Origin: Spongospora subterranea f. sp. subterranea | Lineage: Eukaryota; Endomyxa: Phytomyxea; Phytomyxea; Plasmodiophorida | Direction: 5' to 3' | NCBI GenBank assembly: GCA_049724395.1 | Contig: JAUGWO010000222.1 | Location: 88,380 to 152,379 of the forward strand | Length of the DNA stretch: 64,000 nt | In this document: positions 23,153 through 34,213 of the stretch, piece by piece | Numbering within the stretch: position 1 is the first letter of the stretch | How the letters are laid out: each line of letters opens with the position of its first letter | Position numbers and translations under genes: made by a program | Notes under the pieces: model-generated | Database searches by the model: none | Told to the model about the DNA's origin: nothing | Seen by the model: only the letters and a program-made list of their open reading frames with translations

Positions 23153-25734
23153 ATGAAGCTCAATCCACATGCGATTGAGTTCACGTGGACCCCAGCGTTG
23201 ACCGAGTTCCCACCGCTTCACACCGATCAGGAGCCCGATCCCGTCACGAGGGAGCCGATCCAGGCGGTTGGCGCTGCGCCGGCGCTATCAGTGGATACGG
23301 CTCTGGACGAGCGATGGGATCAGACCGGGATCCCATCGGATACCCGTTCGCCATTGCCCAGGTCGCCCGCGTTGCGATCGCTCAATGGCCAGTCCGATAT
23401 TGAATCGCCATCGGGCGATGGGCGAACGTCGACCAGTTCCATTGCGGCGCCAACACCCGGGACCATCACGATCACGATTGAACAGCTGCACCAGGTTCGC
23501 GATCAGTTTCAGGAGGCGCCGACCGGTTTGGATAAGATCGAGGGATTCCCGATCAAGGGTAATCCCCATTACGATGAGCTAATGGATCAATCGTCACGAT
23601 CCAATTCAATATCTGATCACCCTCGTTCATCATGGAAAGGGTCTCCCCGAACGATCCCTCCCCTCAGCCGCAATCGCAGTATCGTCCGACGCCATGGCGC
23701 TAGGGACCCGTCCACCGTTCCGATCGCCGCGCGTGATATGACGCCGTCCACAGCCGGCAGCCGGAACGCGGCCGTGCTGGCGGCGGCCGAGGCCAAACAC
23801 AAGGAGAAGGCGGCGGCTGAGAGCCGCGCCGAGACGGCCAACACATCCGCCAGCGATCAGTGGAGGGATCGAGGGCCGAAAGGACCAGGTGGTAAAGACA
23901 ATGGGCGATCGTGGCGGGATCGACCGGCGGGACACGGGAAAGGGCGGAAGGATCGGGCGCAACAGCTCTATGAACAGCCGGCCATCGTCCTGAAACAGAG
24001 CTCGAACGCTTGGAGGATAGGGGATAAGGCGCAACAGAGCGAGATGAGGGCGGCCGAGGGCGCCATCCTGGTCATATTGAACAAGCTCACGCCCGAGACA
24101 TTCGCGAAGCTGTCGGAGACGGCCGGTGGGATAACGATCACGGATCCGGCGACATTGCAACAGCTCTGTAAAGTGATGTTCGAGAAGGCGATCAGCGAGG
24201 TCAGTTTCGCGTCGCTCTACGCCCAGTTCATCGCCCGCTTGTCGGAGCGACTGCCGTCGTTCACCGATCAGGGCGGCGCCGTCGTCAACGTCCGCTCCGA
24301 GATCATCAAGCGCTGCTATAACCTGCTGACGAGCGGGCCCGAGACGCCCATCGCCGACGGGCTGAGCGAGATCGACAAGGAGGAGGCGATTGCCAACACG
24401 AAACGCGACCAGGTCGGGAACGTGGTCCTGATGGGAGAACTGTTCAAACATGGAATATTGGCCGAACCCGTTGTCCACGTCAGTATTAAACTGCTGTTCG
24501 AGGGGATGGGCGATATCGAGACCCTGGTCCCGTTCCTCCAGACCGTCGGCAAGTTCATCGACAAGCAGTCGCCGGAGAAGATGGACGACTACTTCGTGAC
24601 GATCGCCAAGATGTCCAAGCAGACCGACCTGGCGACGCGTCTGCGGTTCATGCTGATGGACCTGATCGACCTGAGGAGGAATCGGTGGCGGCTGCGGCGG
24701 GAGAAGGTGGTCGACCCGAAGATGCTGGACGAGGTCAGGAAGGCGACGACGACGTGGACCGTCCGACCGCCGGCCAAGAAGCTGACCGCCCAGATCATGC
24801 GCCCGGCGATACTGCGCCCGGCGACCAAAGCGCCATGGAAACCGGACCGACCGCCATCGAATACGGCAACGGCCAGCAATAATAAGCCGTTCAGCTGGGG
24901 AAGCGTTCCCCATGATATTCACGACGAATCCGACGACGACGATGACGACGACAACGAACAGGACGACAACGATGATGGGCAGAACGCCATCGACGATGAC
25001 GAATCCGGGTCAGAAATGGTTTCGCCAACCGGGGGAGAACGCGTTTGAGGATTGAACGGTGTGTGCGTGTGTGTGTTCGTTGGGTTTAGGAACAAGGTGA
25101 GCGCGCTGATGGAAAGGCGGATTGAGGCCCTGATCCGCGAGCACTACTCGTGTCTGGACATGGCCGAGGCCATTGACTGTGTTCGCGAGCTGCCGCCCGA
25201 CTCGCACCGCACCCTGATCACCAAGGCCGTCCTGATCGCGTTCGACATGAAGGACAGCACACGGATATTGCTGAAAGATCTGCTCGATAAGCTGGTCGGC
25301 GAATCGATCGTCTCGTCGACGTCCCTACTGGACGCCGTCGCCCAAATTCTTCAGGTCCGTTCCGATTCCCCCGAAACCGGTTGTTCCTGACGTGTTCGGT
25401 CCAGGATTTCGACGATGTGGCGCTAGATCTGCCTAGAGCGCCAACATATCTCAGTAATCTGTTGGGCGACCTGCTGGGCCAAGATCGGATCCAGTTCCAG
25501 GCGCTATTGGACGTGTTCCACAAGGTCGAGTCGGGGGGCGACGGGCTGGGGAACATGGCCATCAACGCCCTGGCCCGCGTGGCCGCCGAGCACGGCGGCA
25601 ACGACAAGCTGCTGGCGGTCTGGGGCAACACCGACCCGACCGAGTTCAAAAGGCTGTTCCAGCCGAAGCAGCTCGTCCCGATGGCGTTTAAACATAATCT
25701 TGAGTCGAAAGGTTTACTGGCTCTGCCTTTTTAG
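23153..25734 (+). CDS. eIF4G-type translation initiation factor with MIF4G and MA3 domains
   Basis: Exons 23153-25042, 25097-25354 and 25405-25734 keep phase and give about 825 residues. The first ATG is followed at once by KLNPHAIEFTWTP, a PAM2 motif (LNxxAxEF) of the type bound by the MLLE domain of poly(A)-binding protein. Residues about 280-290 (LYEQPAIVL) are a possible eIF4E-binding site of the YxxxxLΦ type with Ile for Leu. MIF4G follows at about 305-530 (AILVILNKLTPETF, GNVVLMGELFKHGIL, RFMLMDLIDLRRNRW). An acidic run (ESDDDDDDDNEQDD) links to MA3 (ALIREHYSCLDMAEAIDCV, DLLGQDRIQFQALLDVF). The protein bridges the cap complex and the 40S subunit. It is short for eIF4G and closer in size to plant eIFiso4G. 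It converges with the MetRS gene 104 bp downstream. Confidence 0.9.
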
Positions 25735-25838
25735 ATACCTATTAAAGGGCAGTGGATATTATTAGACGATCTTTGGGTGCCAAGATTGGGTGTATTTTCG
25801 AACAGGTCATCATCATCATCTCGTGAGACAATTTTGGG

Positions 25839-28800
25839 TCAACGGATCAGGGCGGATCCGTCAATACGGTCCACGTCCAGAGGTTGTTGGGCGCACGAGA
25901 CCAACGCCGACCCCTTGTAGAAGACGGATCCGTCCTCGACCGACAGGTTGCCGGCCGCCTTCCCGAACTTCTTCTTGTCGAGTTTGGCCTTGGACGACGG
26001 GCCAACATACCCGTCGGGGATGGCCGAAATCCCCCGGATTGCCATGGGACAGGACCAGGCCCGTTTGCCCAGATTTATCCACACCGCATAGCAACATACC
26101 ATTGGACACCGATCCGCAGATCGTCGCTGGCGCTAGATTGCGAACGATCACGATCTGGAATGGAAAACCGTGAGTTCGTTGACGAAACCAACAGCGGAAG
26201 CAATTTACCTTTTTCCCAATCAATTCCTCGGCTTCGTAGAACTTCCTCAAACCGGAAACGATTTTCCGCTCAGTTTCTTCACCAATATCGACCGTTAACT
26301 CGTATAGCGTGTCGGCGTTCGGGTGACTATTCAGCAAATATCAGCATCGATCGCGGAAGCAATTTTCAGCTATCGGTGGGCACATTGAGGCGGTGGTGAT
26401 AAGGCCTGTCACTAGATCTAACGGGAACTCTTCACCGGCTCCTTGAACACCACCATAGGTCGCTCGCCAATGAGCGATCTCCTCGTTGCTGATCGGATTG
26501 AACAGCACCTGGGGCGTGTTGGTCTTGTGACCTCTGGGGACCGCGTTCAGATCGAAGAACGATTTTCCATCGGATCCGCCGACCAACGACAGAATCGTTT
26601 TGGGCAGATTCATCTGGCCGAGAATCCTGTCGCGAAAAAACGTTATCGACGACGATTCGGGGGCGACGACAGCAAATGATGATCACGTTTGGGTTAATTG
26701 GGGCATATACGGTTCGATAAGAGTGGCGAGAACGACAACAGCGTTGACCCCGATTGTGACCACGGTTCCAGCACGGGCCAAATCCCCCTCTTTGTGCAGC
26801 TTCCACGGCTGCAGATCCTGGAAATACAGGTTGCAACGGGAGGACGCAAGCATGGCCAGCTTAAGCGCATCCTAAAATATCAAGGACATTCGGGTGAGTA
26901 GGGCTCGTTTTGGTGTCGTCAACGATCAATTACTGACCTTTATGTGGACCAGATCAAGCTCCTCGCAATATTGCACGGCTTTGGCGTTCATATCGGCGAT
27001 AAACTGGTCATCTTCGGCGTGCAATTCAGCAACGCCCGGGACGACCCCATCGAAGAATTTCGCGACAAACACCAGCGCGCGGTTGATGAAGTTTCCCTGA
27101 CAGAACACAACGATGAGATCACCGGGGGAAAAATACGAACGCAACCGACTACTGACAAGATTCTTCAACAGCTCCCCGTTATTTTTCTGCTGGAAATCAT
27201 CCCAGGTGAAAACCGTATCTGAACGGAACGGAAAACGGGGTGAGATGAGCCACATTTGGCCGACGGCGAGCGGTGGTGCTGACCAGCGGTCTCGGGACGG
27301 TTTGTTAGAAGATAATAACGCCATACCGATGAGGATACGCCGGTTAGCTGAACGCTATCGCCGAACACGCCAACCCCTTTGCTCTTCGAGAACTGTGCGA
27401 GAGTTCGGTCAACGAAGGCGGCGCAAGTACTGGAACGCCCAGTGAACCTTGCCATCCTCATAGTTGAGGTATTCGGTGGTGCTAATGTGATGAAGCATCG
27501 TATATCCTTGGTCAGCGCCGATGAGAGTACATGGGAAGATAACCGTATGGAATGGGATATTGTCCTTGCCCATGAATTGCACCTGTTCAACATCAATATC
27601 AGCGTTGTCACCTCGCTCGATAATAATGATAATACCAGCTCAATTTTGGTATCGGGGTCCGAATTGATCCACCATTTTCGCCATTCTGGAGTATACGCGG
27701 CTGTAATCGACAGATATCCAATCGGTGCCTGCGATCACGAACATTATTCACACAATCTCTCGCGGCGATAAATGTGACAAACGCACGTCGAACCAAACGT
27801 AGAACACTTTATCGCGAAACCCATCCTTTGGTACTGGAATACCCCATTTGAGATCTCGTGTAATGGAGCGGGATTTGAGACCGGTGGCGAGCCAGGCTTT
27901 CGTCACCTGAACAATATATTATTCGATGACGAGAAGGGGTTTCGGGGATTATGATCGATTACCTGTATGGAATTGGCAGACCAATGACCCTCGACCGACG
28001 CCTTGTCGATCCATTCGCTGAGCTGCGATTGGCATTTCGGGAGATCGATGAACAGGTGCTGAGAGGATTTGACGATGGGCGTGGACATATCGGCAACACA
28101 ATGCGGGTCCTTGAGCAGGACGGCGTTCATCAGATGACCACATCCATCACATTGATCACCGTGTGCACCAACATAACCACAATCGGGGCACGTTCCTGAC
28201 GATTGTCCCATTGAGCCAGAGATGGAGTAATATTGAGGGGTTGGTCCAACCTCCAACGTAACGATCAGCGAGAAAACTGTCACATTTCTGACAATAGAGC
28301 TGCTCGACGACGTCCTCGTGAATGATCCCGTTCTCCTCGCACTCCTGGAATATCGACTGCACGATTTCGGTCTGAACAGGAGTGGACGTCCGCCCGAATA
28401 TATCAAACTGTGTCAATAGCGCAGCGTTATTCCAATTGTGAATATGGCGCTACTCCGCCCACGATGTACCTGAATGTCAAACCTGGATCGGGGAACGAAT
28501 CAGAATTACGGATTAGAATGTGGATTGACAATAATGTTGTACCATTTATAGACTTGAGCATGAACGGCGTGATATTTATCACATATTTGGCGGGGTGTCA
28601 CCCCTTCTTTTAACGCCTTCTGTTCGGTAGCGGTCCCATATTCATCAGTACCACAGATATACGCCACATTATACCCTGATGCACAATAGCAACAGACTCT
28701 CATTCAATGATCGCCCCCACGATACGGGTTCTGCCACTGACCACGAAGGCGGCCGAACCGGGCATATACATCGGCACTCAATACACAGCCGATAATGTTG

Positions 28801-28898
28801 CCAAGATGGGGCACATTGTTGACATACGGCAATGCCGATGTGATCAATAAGTTCCTTTGACCTGGAACCGGCAAAACCTGGTCGCACTCCTTAGCCAT
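25839..28898 (-). CDS. MARS1: Cytosolic methionyl-tRNA synthetase with EMAPII-like C-terminal tRNA-binding domain
   Basis: Minus-strand exons follow the eukaryotic MetRS from N to [20 protein letters not shown] contains the HIGH signature (PHLG). [25 protein letters not shown] and the zinc-binding insertion ([31 protein letters not shown]) come next. NYEDGK is spliced to [12 protein letters not shown], which carries the KMSKS-type motif, and WRYYLL follows. The anticodon-binding helical part contains [15 protein letters not shown]. The end is an EMAPII/Trbp111-like domain ([25 protein letters not shown]), as in plant MetRS. The enzyme charges initiator and elongator tRNA-Met. The start is the Met before [15 protein letters not shown]; the frame is open further upstream without an ATG, so an additional short exon is possible. 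Exons are interrupted by about ten short introns. The stop is TGA at 25839-25841. Confidence 0.92.
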
Positions 28899-29516
28899 CG
28901 AAAACAATAACCGTCCTTGTCTATCGGCGCAAATCAAAAACAGACGAATGTGGTCGTCGTTCAGGTGCAGTCCAGGGTTTGCTGCGGAACTTGGTCAGGA
29001 CGGACCTTCGGCTAAATACCGTCACGGTATGGAATATTTGACTGCCGTGGACCGTCACGCAATGTATACATAGATCACTGGGACAGTCGGGAAATGACTG
29101 GGGGTAGTGGAAACGCAATTTACCCAACACCACCCAACCACAACTCAACCATAGTCAAACTTGGGACCAATTCCAGCCCAACCCCGGCCCAATCTCGCGC
29201 CGCCCCAATCTCGCGCCGCCCCGCCCCGCCCCAATCTCGCCCCGCCTCGCCCCAATCTCGCCCAACCCCCGGCCCAACCTCGGCCCATTCCATCCAAATC
29301 TACGGCGAACGCACCTCAGTTGGTCGGTTGTTTGTACACTCTACCTAGTTCAAGTACGGATGAATAAACATAGCCGTCACCAAAAACTTGGCGGTTCAAG
29401 TACTTTCTGACTGTAGCCTACAGAGTTCGAAACCAGCAAAACTGGTTTTTTTACCAGAAACCTGCTCCTCGACGCAAAAAAGGGAAACTTGGCAAATACC
29501 AGTAAATAACGCGTCC
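28899..29516. other. MetRS upstream region with GC-rich low-complexity tract
   Basis: No gene is supported. The 5' side of the MetRS gene lies here. Bases 29160-29285 are the tract described separately. The region ends at the repeats that border the MULE. Confidence 0.35.
29165..29285. repeat. C-rich low-complexity tandem tract
   Basis: Irregular repeats of ccccaatctcgc(g/c)ccgcc make this the most C-rich part of the window, with a sharp strand bias. It can be read in two frames as Pro-Ala-Ser-Gln-Arg repeats, but neither has gene context. It lies about 270 bp upstream of the MetRS start. Confidence 0.75.
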
Positions 29517-31745
29517 GGTCCTTGGACACCCCAAATTGGTCGGTGGACACCCCTGGGTACTGTACACATTTTCTTATAATAAATCACACAATTATACATT
29601 ACCACTACTCAGGTTATCACAGCTTGTTATCTTGATGGAATCCTGTCAACGGTTGAGGAAACCTTTCAAGTCTTTAAAAGCCAGATGCACGCACCAGGGT
29701 ACAATATCAACAAACGTCGGTCCAAACGCAACAGCTCCGGTTCCATATACAAGGTATGGCTAGTCTGTCAGCACGGTCGATCCTACTGCAACTCTCGGCC
29801 GCTTCTCGACAGCGATACGCGTATCAAATGTACGAGTACCAATAGAATGAACTGTCCCTGGTCTGCAATAATTCAAGCCAATAATGACCTTACCAAATGG
29901 TCGCTGAACTTGATCTGCGATGAACATAACCACCAGCCGGCCACTGAAAATTCTACATTTTCCTCAGCTCGGACGTTGAATGATGAACAGAAAGCTTTGA
30001 TAGGCCATATGAATCAAGCTGGTGCTCAGCCTAAAACGATCATTGCCGCTTTGCGTCAGCGATATCCTGGAATAGCCGTGATTTCCCAGGACGTCTACAA
30101 TATTGTCAAGCGAATAAGGACATCAGAATTATCAAGGAGAAGCCCCATTGAGGCATTACTAGACCAGTTAATCACAGATAATGTATTGCATGCTTACCAA
30201 TACGACGATCACCGTCGTATAACTCATCTCTTCTTCGCACCGTCTTCTTCGATCAAACTGGCGAGACAATATCACCATACCGTTCTCATTGATGCTACTT
30301 TTATAAAACCAATCGGTAAAAGTTTACCTGCTTCTCCCGCTAAAACTCAACCGCTCTCTTAGTTTTCGGATGCCTTTACTGCACGTTGTCGGCGTCACTC
30401 CGGTTAACATGTCTTTTTTAATCTGTTTCGTGTTTATGAGAAGTGAAACCGAACAGGATTATAAATGGGCCTTGCGACAACTTCGAAATGTATTTCGACA
30501 GGACGCATTTCCAAACGTATACGTGGCTGACCGGGAATTATCACTAATCAATGCCATCAGGAGTGAAATCTCGTTTGCGAACCCGACCATATTGTTATGT
30601 ATTTGGCATGTTCAAAAGAATGTACTAGCCAAGACGAAAAGGCATTTCGTGAACAACGACACTTTTCAGCAGTTCTTGAGGGACTGGACAAACGTAATTT
30701 ACTCAGTTGATCAAGCCGTCTTTAAAAGAGAACTAACCAACCTAGAATTGGAGTATCCTGCTGCAGTGATCAGTTACCTCAAGGAAACATGGATTCCTCA
30801 TCAGGAGATGTTTATTACCGCTTGGACTAAACATTATCTGCATTTTGGGAACACTGCAACTTCTCGAGTTGAAGGTATGCACTCATCGCTGAAATCGTTG
30901 ATCCGGGTAACCACCGGTGACCTCAAAAGTGTTTACAGCAAGATTTGTTTAGCAGTAGATCATCATCTCCAACTCTATTTCCCAAAAAATCGAGTATGAC
31001 AAATCCAATGCGCTGCTGACCCATCAAATCCCGTTTTGGGGGAATGTCAACCGAGAGATTTCACAGTTTGCGCTGCGCAAAGCTCACAAGGAATATAAGA
31101 AGGCAAAAAAGCTATCTGGTGACCATCATTGCTCCAATGTTTTATTTCTGACGATGGGAATCCCGTGTTCTTATATGATGAAAGAACTTATACGACAAAA
31201 CTCTGTGCTAAACCCCCAAGATTTTCACTGTCATTGGCGACTGAGCATTCCTGTTGGAGTTTCTCTACAAGATAGTCCACAGACGTTTGCTCAAGCTCTG
31301 TCGGAACTGGATGCAACTTACCAATCGTTGCCACCTCATCGTCAGCGAGTTATACAGGAAGGCGTCAACGTTTTAGCAAGCATACGACGAGATACAAACT
31401 TCATTCAAAATCCAGAACAAGTTACCGCTCGAGGACGACCTCAAGGGTCAGTCGTTCGGTTGGGTCCTGTATCTTCGACACGGAGAGATCCTTTTGGTTT
31501 CGAGAATGCTGAACGACGACAAGACGTGTTTGTGGTTATGTGGCCGCTCTGGTCACAATCGCCGATCATGTAGTTCGATAGACTCAACACCAATAGGGGC
31601 GGTGTCGCTAAGTGATTGCCGAACAATTGTTAATTGAAGTACTGTTTCTGAATAAAGGCGTCTGGTAATGTATAAAGCGTCCGGTCGGTGGACACCCCAA
31701 ATTGGTCGGTGGACACCCCAAATTGGTCGGTGGACACCCCTGGTT
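29517..31745 (+). mobile_element. Mutator-like element (MULE) with tandem-repeat borders
   Basis: The transposase gene is bordered on the left by two and on the right by three copies of a 21-bp unit, ggtcggtggacaccccaaatt (29517-29560 and 31682-31745), in the same orientation. AT-rich sequence with cacacaatt(t)atacattacc follows the array on both sides. Inside the right border, bases 31571-31671 are the inverted complement of 31783-31872. The true terminal inverted repeats and any 9-bp target duplication could not be fixed by eye; the direct-repeat borders are unusual for a MULE. Confidence 0.6.
29612..31573 (+). CDS. MULE transposase with FAR1-type zinc finger, DDE and SWIM domains
   Basis: The coding region begins in an exon after a tactcag acceptor (VITACYLDGILS); the first exon was not found. 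The N-terminal FAR1/WRKY-GCM1-type finger includes CQHGRSYCNS and CPWSAIIQ, ending CDEHNHQPA. The MULE DDE core follows: VLIDATFIK, spliced across a 47-nt intron (about 30314-30360) to RFRMPLLHVVGVTPVN, then VYVADRELSLINAI, LLCIWHVQKNVL and SRVEGMHSSLKS with the catalytic Glu. The SWIM finger is GIPCSYMMKEL with a later FHCHWRLS. One frame change sits at a run of six A near 30990. Otherwise the gene looks whole, so the element may have been active until recently. The protein cuts and reinserts its own element. Confidence 0.8.
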
Positions 31746-31872
31746 CGCATTTTCTTTTAAATCACACAATTTATACATTACCAGACGCCTTTATTCAGAA
31801 ACAGTACTTCAATTAACAATTGTTCGTCAATCACTTACAGCGACACCGCCCCTATTGGTGTTGAGTCTATCG
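31571..31872. repeat. Inverted repeat at the right border of the MULE
   Basis: The arm 31571-31671 (tcgatagactcaacaccaat ... ggcgtctggtaatgtata) is the reverse complement of 31783-31872 (tatacattaccagacgcc ... attggtgttgagtctatcga), with a few changes. The 21-bp tandem array lies in the spacer. This looks like two element ends placed tail to tail, so a second, mostly deleted copy may abut the MULE. Confidence 0.8.
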
Positions 31873-32378
31873 ACCCTTCACCTTGTTCGTGTACAACACC
31901 AAAACTTTGTAATGTCTTCCCGATAGAAGTATTGACACTCTCCGGAATATTAGGCGATAACAATGCAGGTTCTCACATCAATCCATGTCGTCAAACTTGA
32001 ACGATAATTCTAATCAAGACCGTGGCGCTACAATATCAGTAAACGGTTTTCACACAGCAATGAGCCAGATCCGGTCCCTAACTAAAACAGGTCGATCCCC
32101 AGCGCACATCTACTGGCAGACATCAGCCCATGTCTGCCCGTTGACGACGATGGTCACTGCTTGCCCAGATAATCCCATCCCGCCTTGATCATCATCATCA
32201 ATATACTGGCCTAACGTCCCGCCGCAACAAGTCGCCATCAGATCGGCGACGAACGACGATCAATCTGTTGGATCAGGTTCTCCTCAGTTGACGTTGCCCG
32301 ATCAACGGGGGGATGTCGAATCGGATTGTCGTGTTCCTAACCCGATCTGACATCACCCGCCCGATAATATAATCCCTA
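31873..32378. other. Stretch between MULE border and FYVE gene
   Basis: No gene can be assigned. A minus-strand frame at 32110-32238 begins with ATG and encodes about 42 residues, including MATCCGGTLGQYIDDDDQGG. It keeps a plausible donor and could be part of a small gene, but no family is recognised. A plus-strand frame at 31985-32188 overlaps it. Confidence 0.3.
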
Positions 32379-33332
32379 TCATATATTTATTATCGATGTT
32401 CCCGAAGTCCACCTTATCCTAAACGAGCTCGCTTTCCTGATCGCCAGGAACGGCTTCAGCTGCCTGACCGTGAACGCCGTCCAATGCTCGATCGCGATCG
32501 GCTTATTCCTATACAGATAGACATACGGCGCCTCGAACGCGTATGACCTCCTGAGCACCTTGTCGATGATGTCCAGATCCCAATTGAATCCACATTTCAG
32601 GTCGGCGATCAATGCGTTATCGCCATACCAGAACACTTTCAGGATGACGAACGGTTCCGACGGGCGGATCGCCGGGATCGACGCCCCTGACGACATCGTC
32701 GATTTCCGCGAGATCATATTTCGGAACGGTTTGCGAACTTCGTCGAAAGCGGACGGCTCGCTGAGAACGGCGCCCGCGATGATCAGGAAGCGGCACTCGT
32801 TGCAGATCCGTTGCGGGCCCGGTTTGTGCTTCTTGTTGAACGGATCGCTGACGATCATCTTGGAAGAGCACTCGCCGCAATACAGTTCGCCACACGTTCG
32901 GCAATGGTGCCGTTTGCACCCGATCCGGTCGCACGTCTTGCAGGAATCGGATTTATCCGCCTGGGACCATTCCGTCGGTGGATAGATGTGCAATTGCCCA
33001 TCGATGATGTCGGATTTGAAAAGCGGTTTCCTGGCGTCGGTCATGTTGATACCCGATTGTTCATCGCGCCACGCCATACACAGGTTCCGACAACCGAAAC
33101 AGACCGGGCTCGGGCCCGGTTTCGCCTTCGTCTCGAACGTGGGCGGTAAATGGTATTTGGCAACGCATCGGTCGTCGAACATTTCCCCACACAGACAGCA
33201 GTGGATGGGCTTCCGCTTGAAGGTTTGGCTGCAATTGTGGCAGGCGCCATAGGCCTTTCGATCGACGGGCGTTGGCCGATCGACGGTGGGCGGAATCCAG
33301 TCGTAGATCAGGCGACGAGAATCCTCAGACAT
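32379..33332 (-). CDS. Protein with two FYVE-type zinc fingers
   Basis: A single exon gives 317 residues from ATG 33332. The first finger (CHNCSQTF, HCCLCGEMF, then CFGCRNLC) lacks the basic ligand-binding motif. The second (CKTCDRIG, CKRHHCRTCGELYCGEC, then ICNECRFL) has the R(K/R)HHCR signature that contacts phosphatidylinositol 3-phosphate, preceded by a partial WxxD-like element (WSQADKSDS). The C-terminal 110 residues (FVILKVFWYGDNALIADLKC, HWTAFTVRQLKPFL) are of an unknown fold. The protein probably binds endosomal membranes. It heads a run of minus-strand genes; NOP10 ends 146 bp upstream of its start. Confidence 0.8.
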   Translation of the reverse strand: MSEDSRRLIYDWIPPTVDRPTPVDRKAYGACHNCSQTFKRKPIHCCLCGEMFDDRCVAKYHLPPTFETKAKPGPSPVCFGCRNLCMAWRDEQSGINMTDARKPLFKSDIIDGQLHIYPPTEWSQADKSDSCKTCDRIGCKRHHCRTCGELYCGECSSKMIVSDPFNKKHKPGPQRICNECRFLIIAGAVLSEPSAFDEVRKPFRNMISRKSTMSSGASIPAIRPSEPFVILKVFWYGDNALIADLKCGFNWDLDIIDKVLRRSYAFEAPYVYLYRNKPIAIEHWTAFTVRQLKPFLAIRKASSFRIRWTSGTSIINI

Positions 33333-33478
33333 ATTACAGCATTGGCCGATTGTGGGCCAGGTTCGCCTGGGGAAGATATCAAACGCGATTAACGATCAAT
33401 TCATATGAGGTACGCTCTGGTCGCTCAGTTTTGTGTTTTTGCCGAATTCTGTTCAATGATTTATTAGCAATCGGGTAC

Positions 33479-33770
33479 TCAATAGTCGATTGGGGTGAAC
33501 ATCGTCGGCAGAATTCCAAACCGCTTCTTGATTGTGACGCGCTCGCGCGAGAACTTATCGTCGGGGGAAAACCTGGCTGGATGTGCTGAATGTGTCGCCA
33601 CGCCCGACGGGTTCGCTTTCTGTGAAAACAGGACCGAACATGTGATGAGAATGGGATGGAGTGATTGGGAAAAAGGGAATGCGGTCGATCTCCCTGATAA
33701 TACCGCCTCAATAGCTCACCTTTAATGTGTAAACACGTTTGCCGTCCATCATATAATACATCAGATGCAT
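33479..33770 (-). CDS. NOP10: H/ACA snoRNP subunit NOP10
   Basis: Exons 33770-33720 and 33619-33479 join in phase over a 100-nt intron to give 63 residues, the usual length. The sequence [18 protein letters not shown] is followed by [18 protein letters not shown] and TIKKRFG, all family landmarks. As in other eukaryotes the zinc-ribbon cysteines of archaeal Nop10 are absent. NOP10 holds Cbf5/dyskerin and Nhp2 together in particles that pseudouridylate rRNA and stabilise telomerase RNA. Confidence 0.95.
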
Positions 33771-34213
33771 GATTGGGACCAACAACGCCTTCGCCTCCGG
33801 TAATCGTCCTTGCCCGAAATACAGCTGTTTCCGCCTGAGTCTCGGGGTATTAATCAGCGCCACCCCGTACGGACTCCGTGACCGATATCGCCATCTGTGT
33901 GAATTCGTGACCCAGGCGAGAAACGTAAAAGGGCGGCACAATCATAATTTTGAGCTGAGACTACTGTGACACAGATCGACAGCAGAGCGCTTGAAAACTT
34001 GATAATGTTCGGCCTGTCGTGTCGTGTCAACGATCACCGTTCGCGATATCATCGGTTCAAGGTGTTGAACTGGTGTCATGGCTTGTCGATATGAACGATA
34101 GGTGTCGTGGCAGATGGGCAATGCCAAGGACACCGTTTTCGAGTAAACTCAGTTGACATTATTGTTCAGCGCCAATAAAAAGCACCACGGGTTCAGCCGC
34201 CCATCGATTTTAT
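33771..34213. other. Intergenic stretch between NOP10 and the ZIP gene
   Basis: The NOP10 frame stays open upstream of its ATG to about 33940, but the extra residues have no match to the family and the ATG gives the canonical length. A minus-strand frame at 33942-34133 has no recognisable content. Confidence 0.35.

Noticed and set aside
23288-24922. Long minus-strand frame opposite the eIF4G gene (430 codons)
   Set aside because: It mirrors the GC-rich coding strand of a gene with clear MIF4G homology; its peptide is Arg/Pro-rich and has no domain.
29094-29367. Pro/Ala/Ser/Arg-rich frames at 29.1-29.4 kb
   Set aside because: They arise from a C-rich low-complexity tract and are equally open in two frames.
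32110-32238. 42-residue minus-strand frame with MATCCGG and DDDD
   Set aside because: Possibly a small gene, but neither flanking exons nor a family could be supported.
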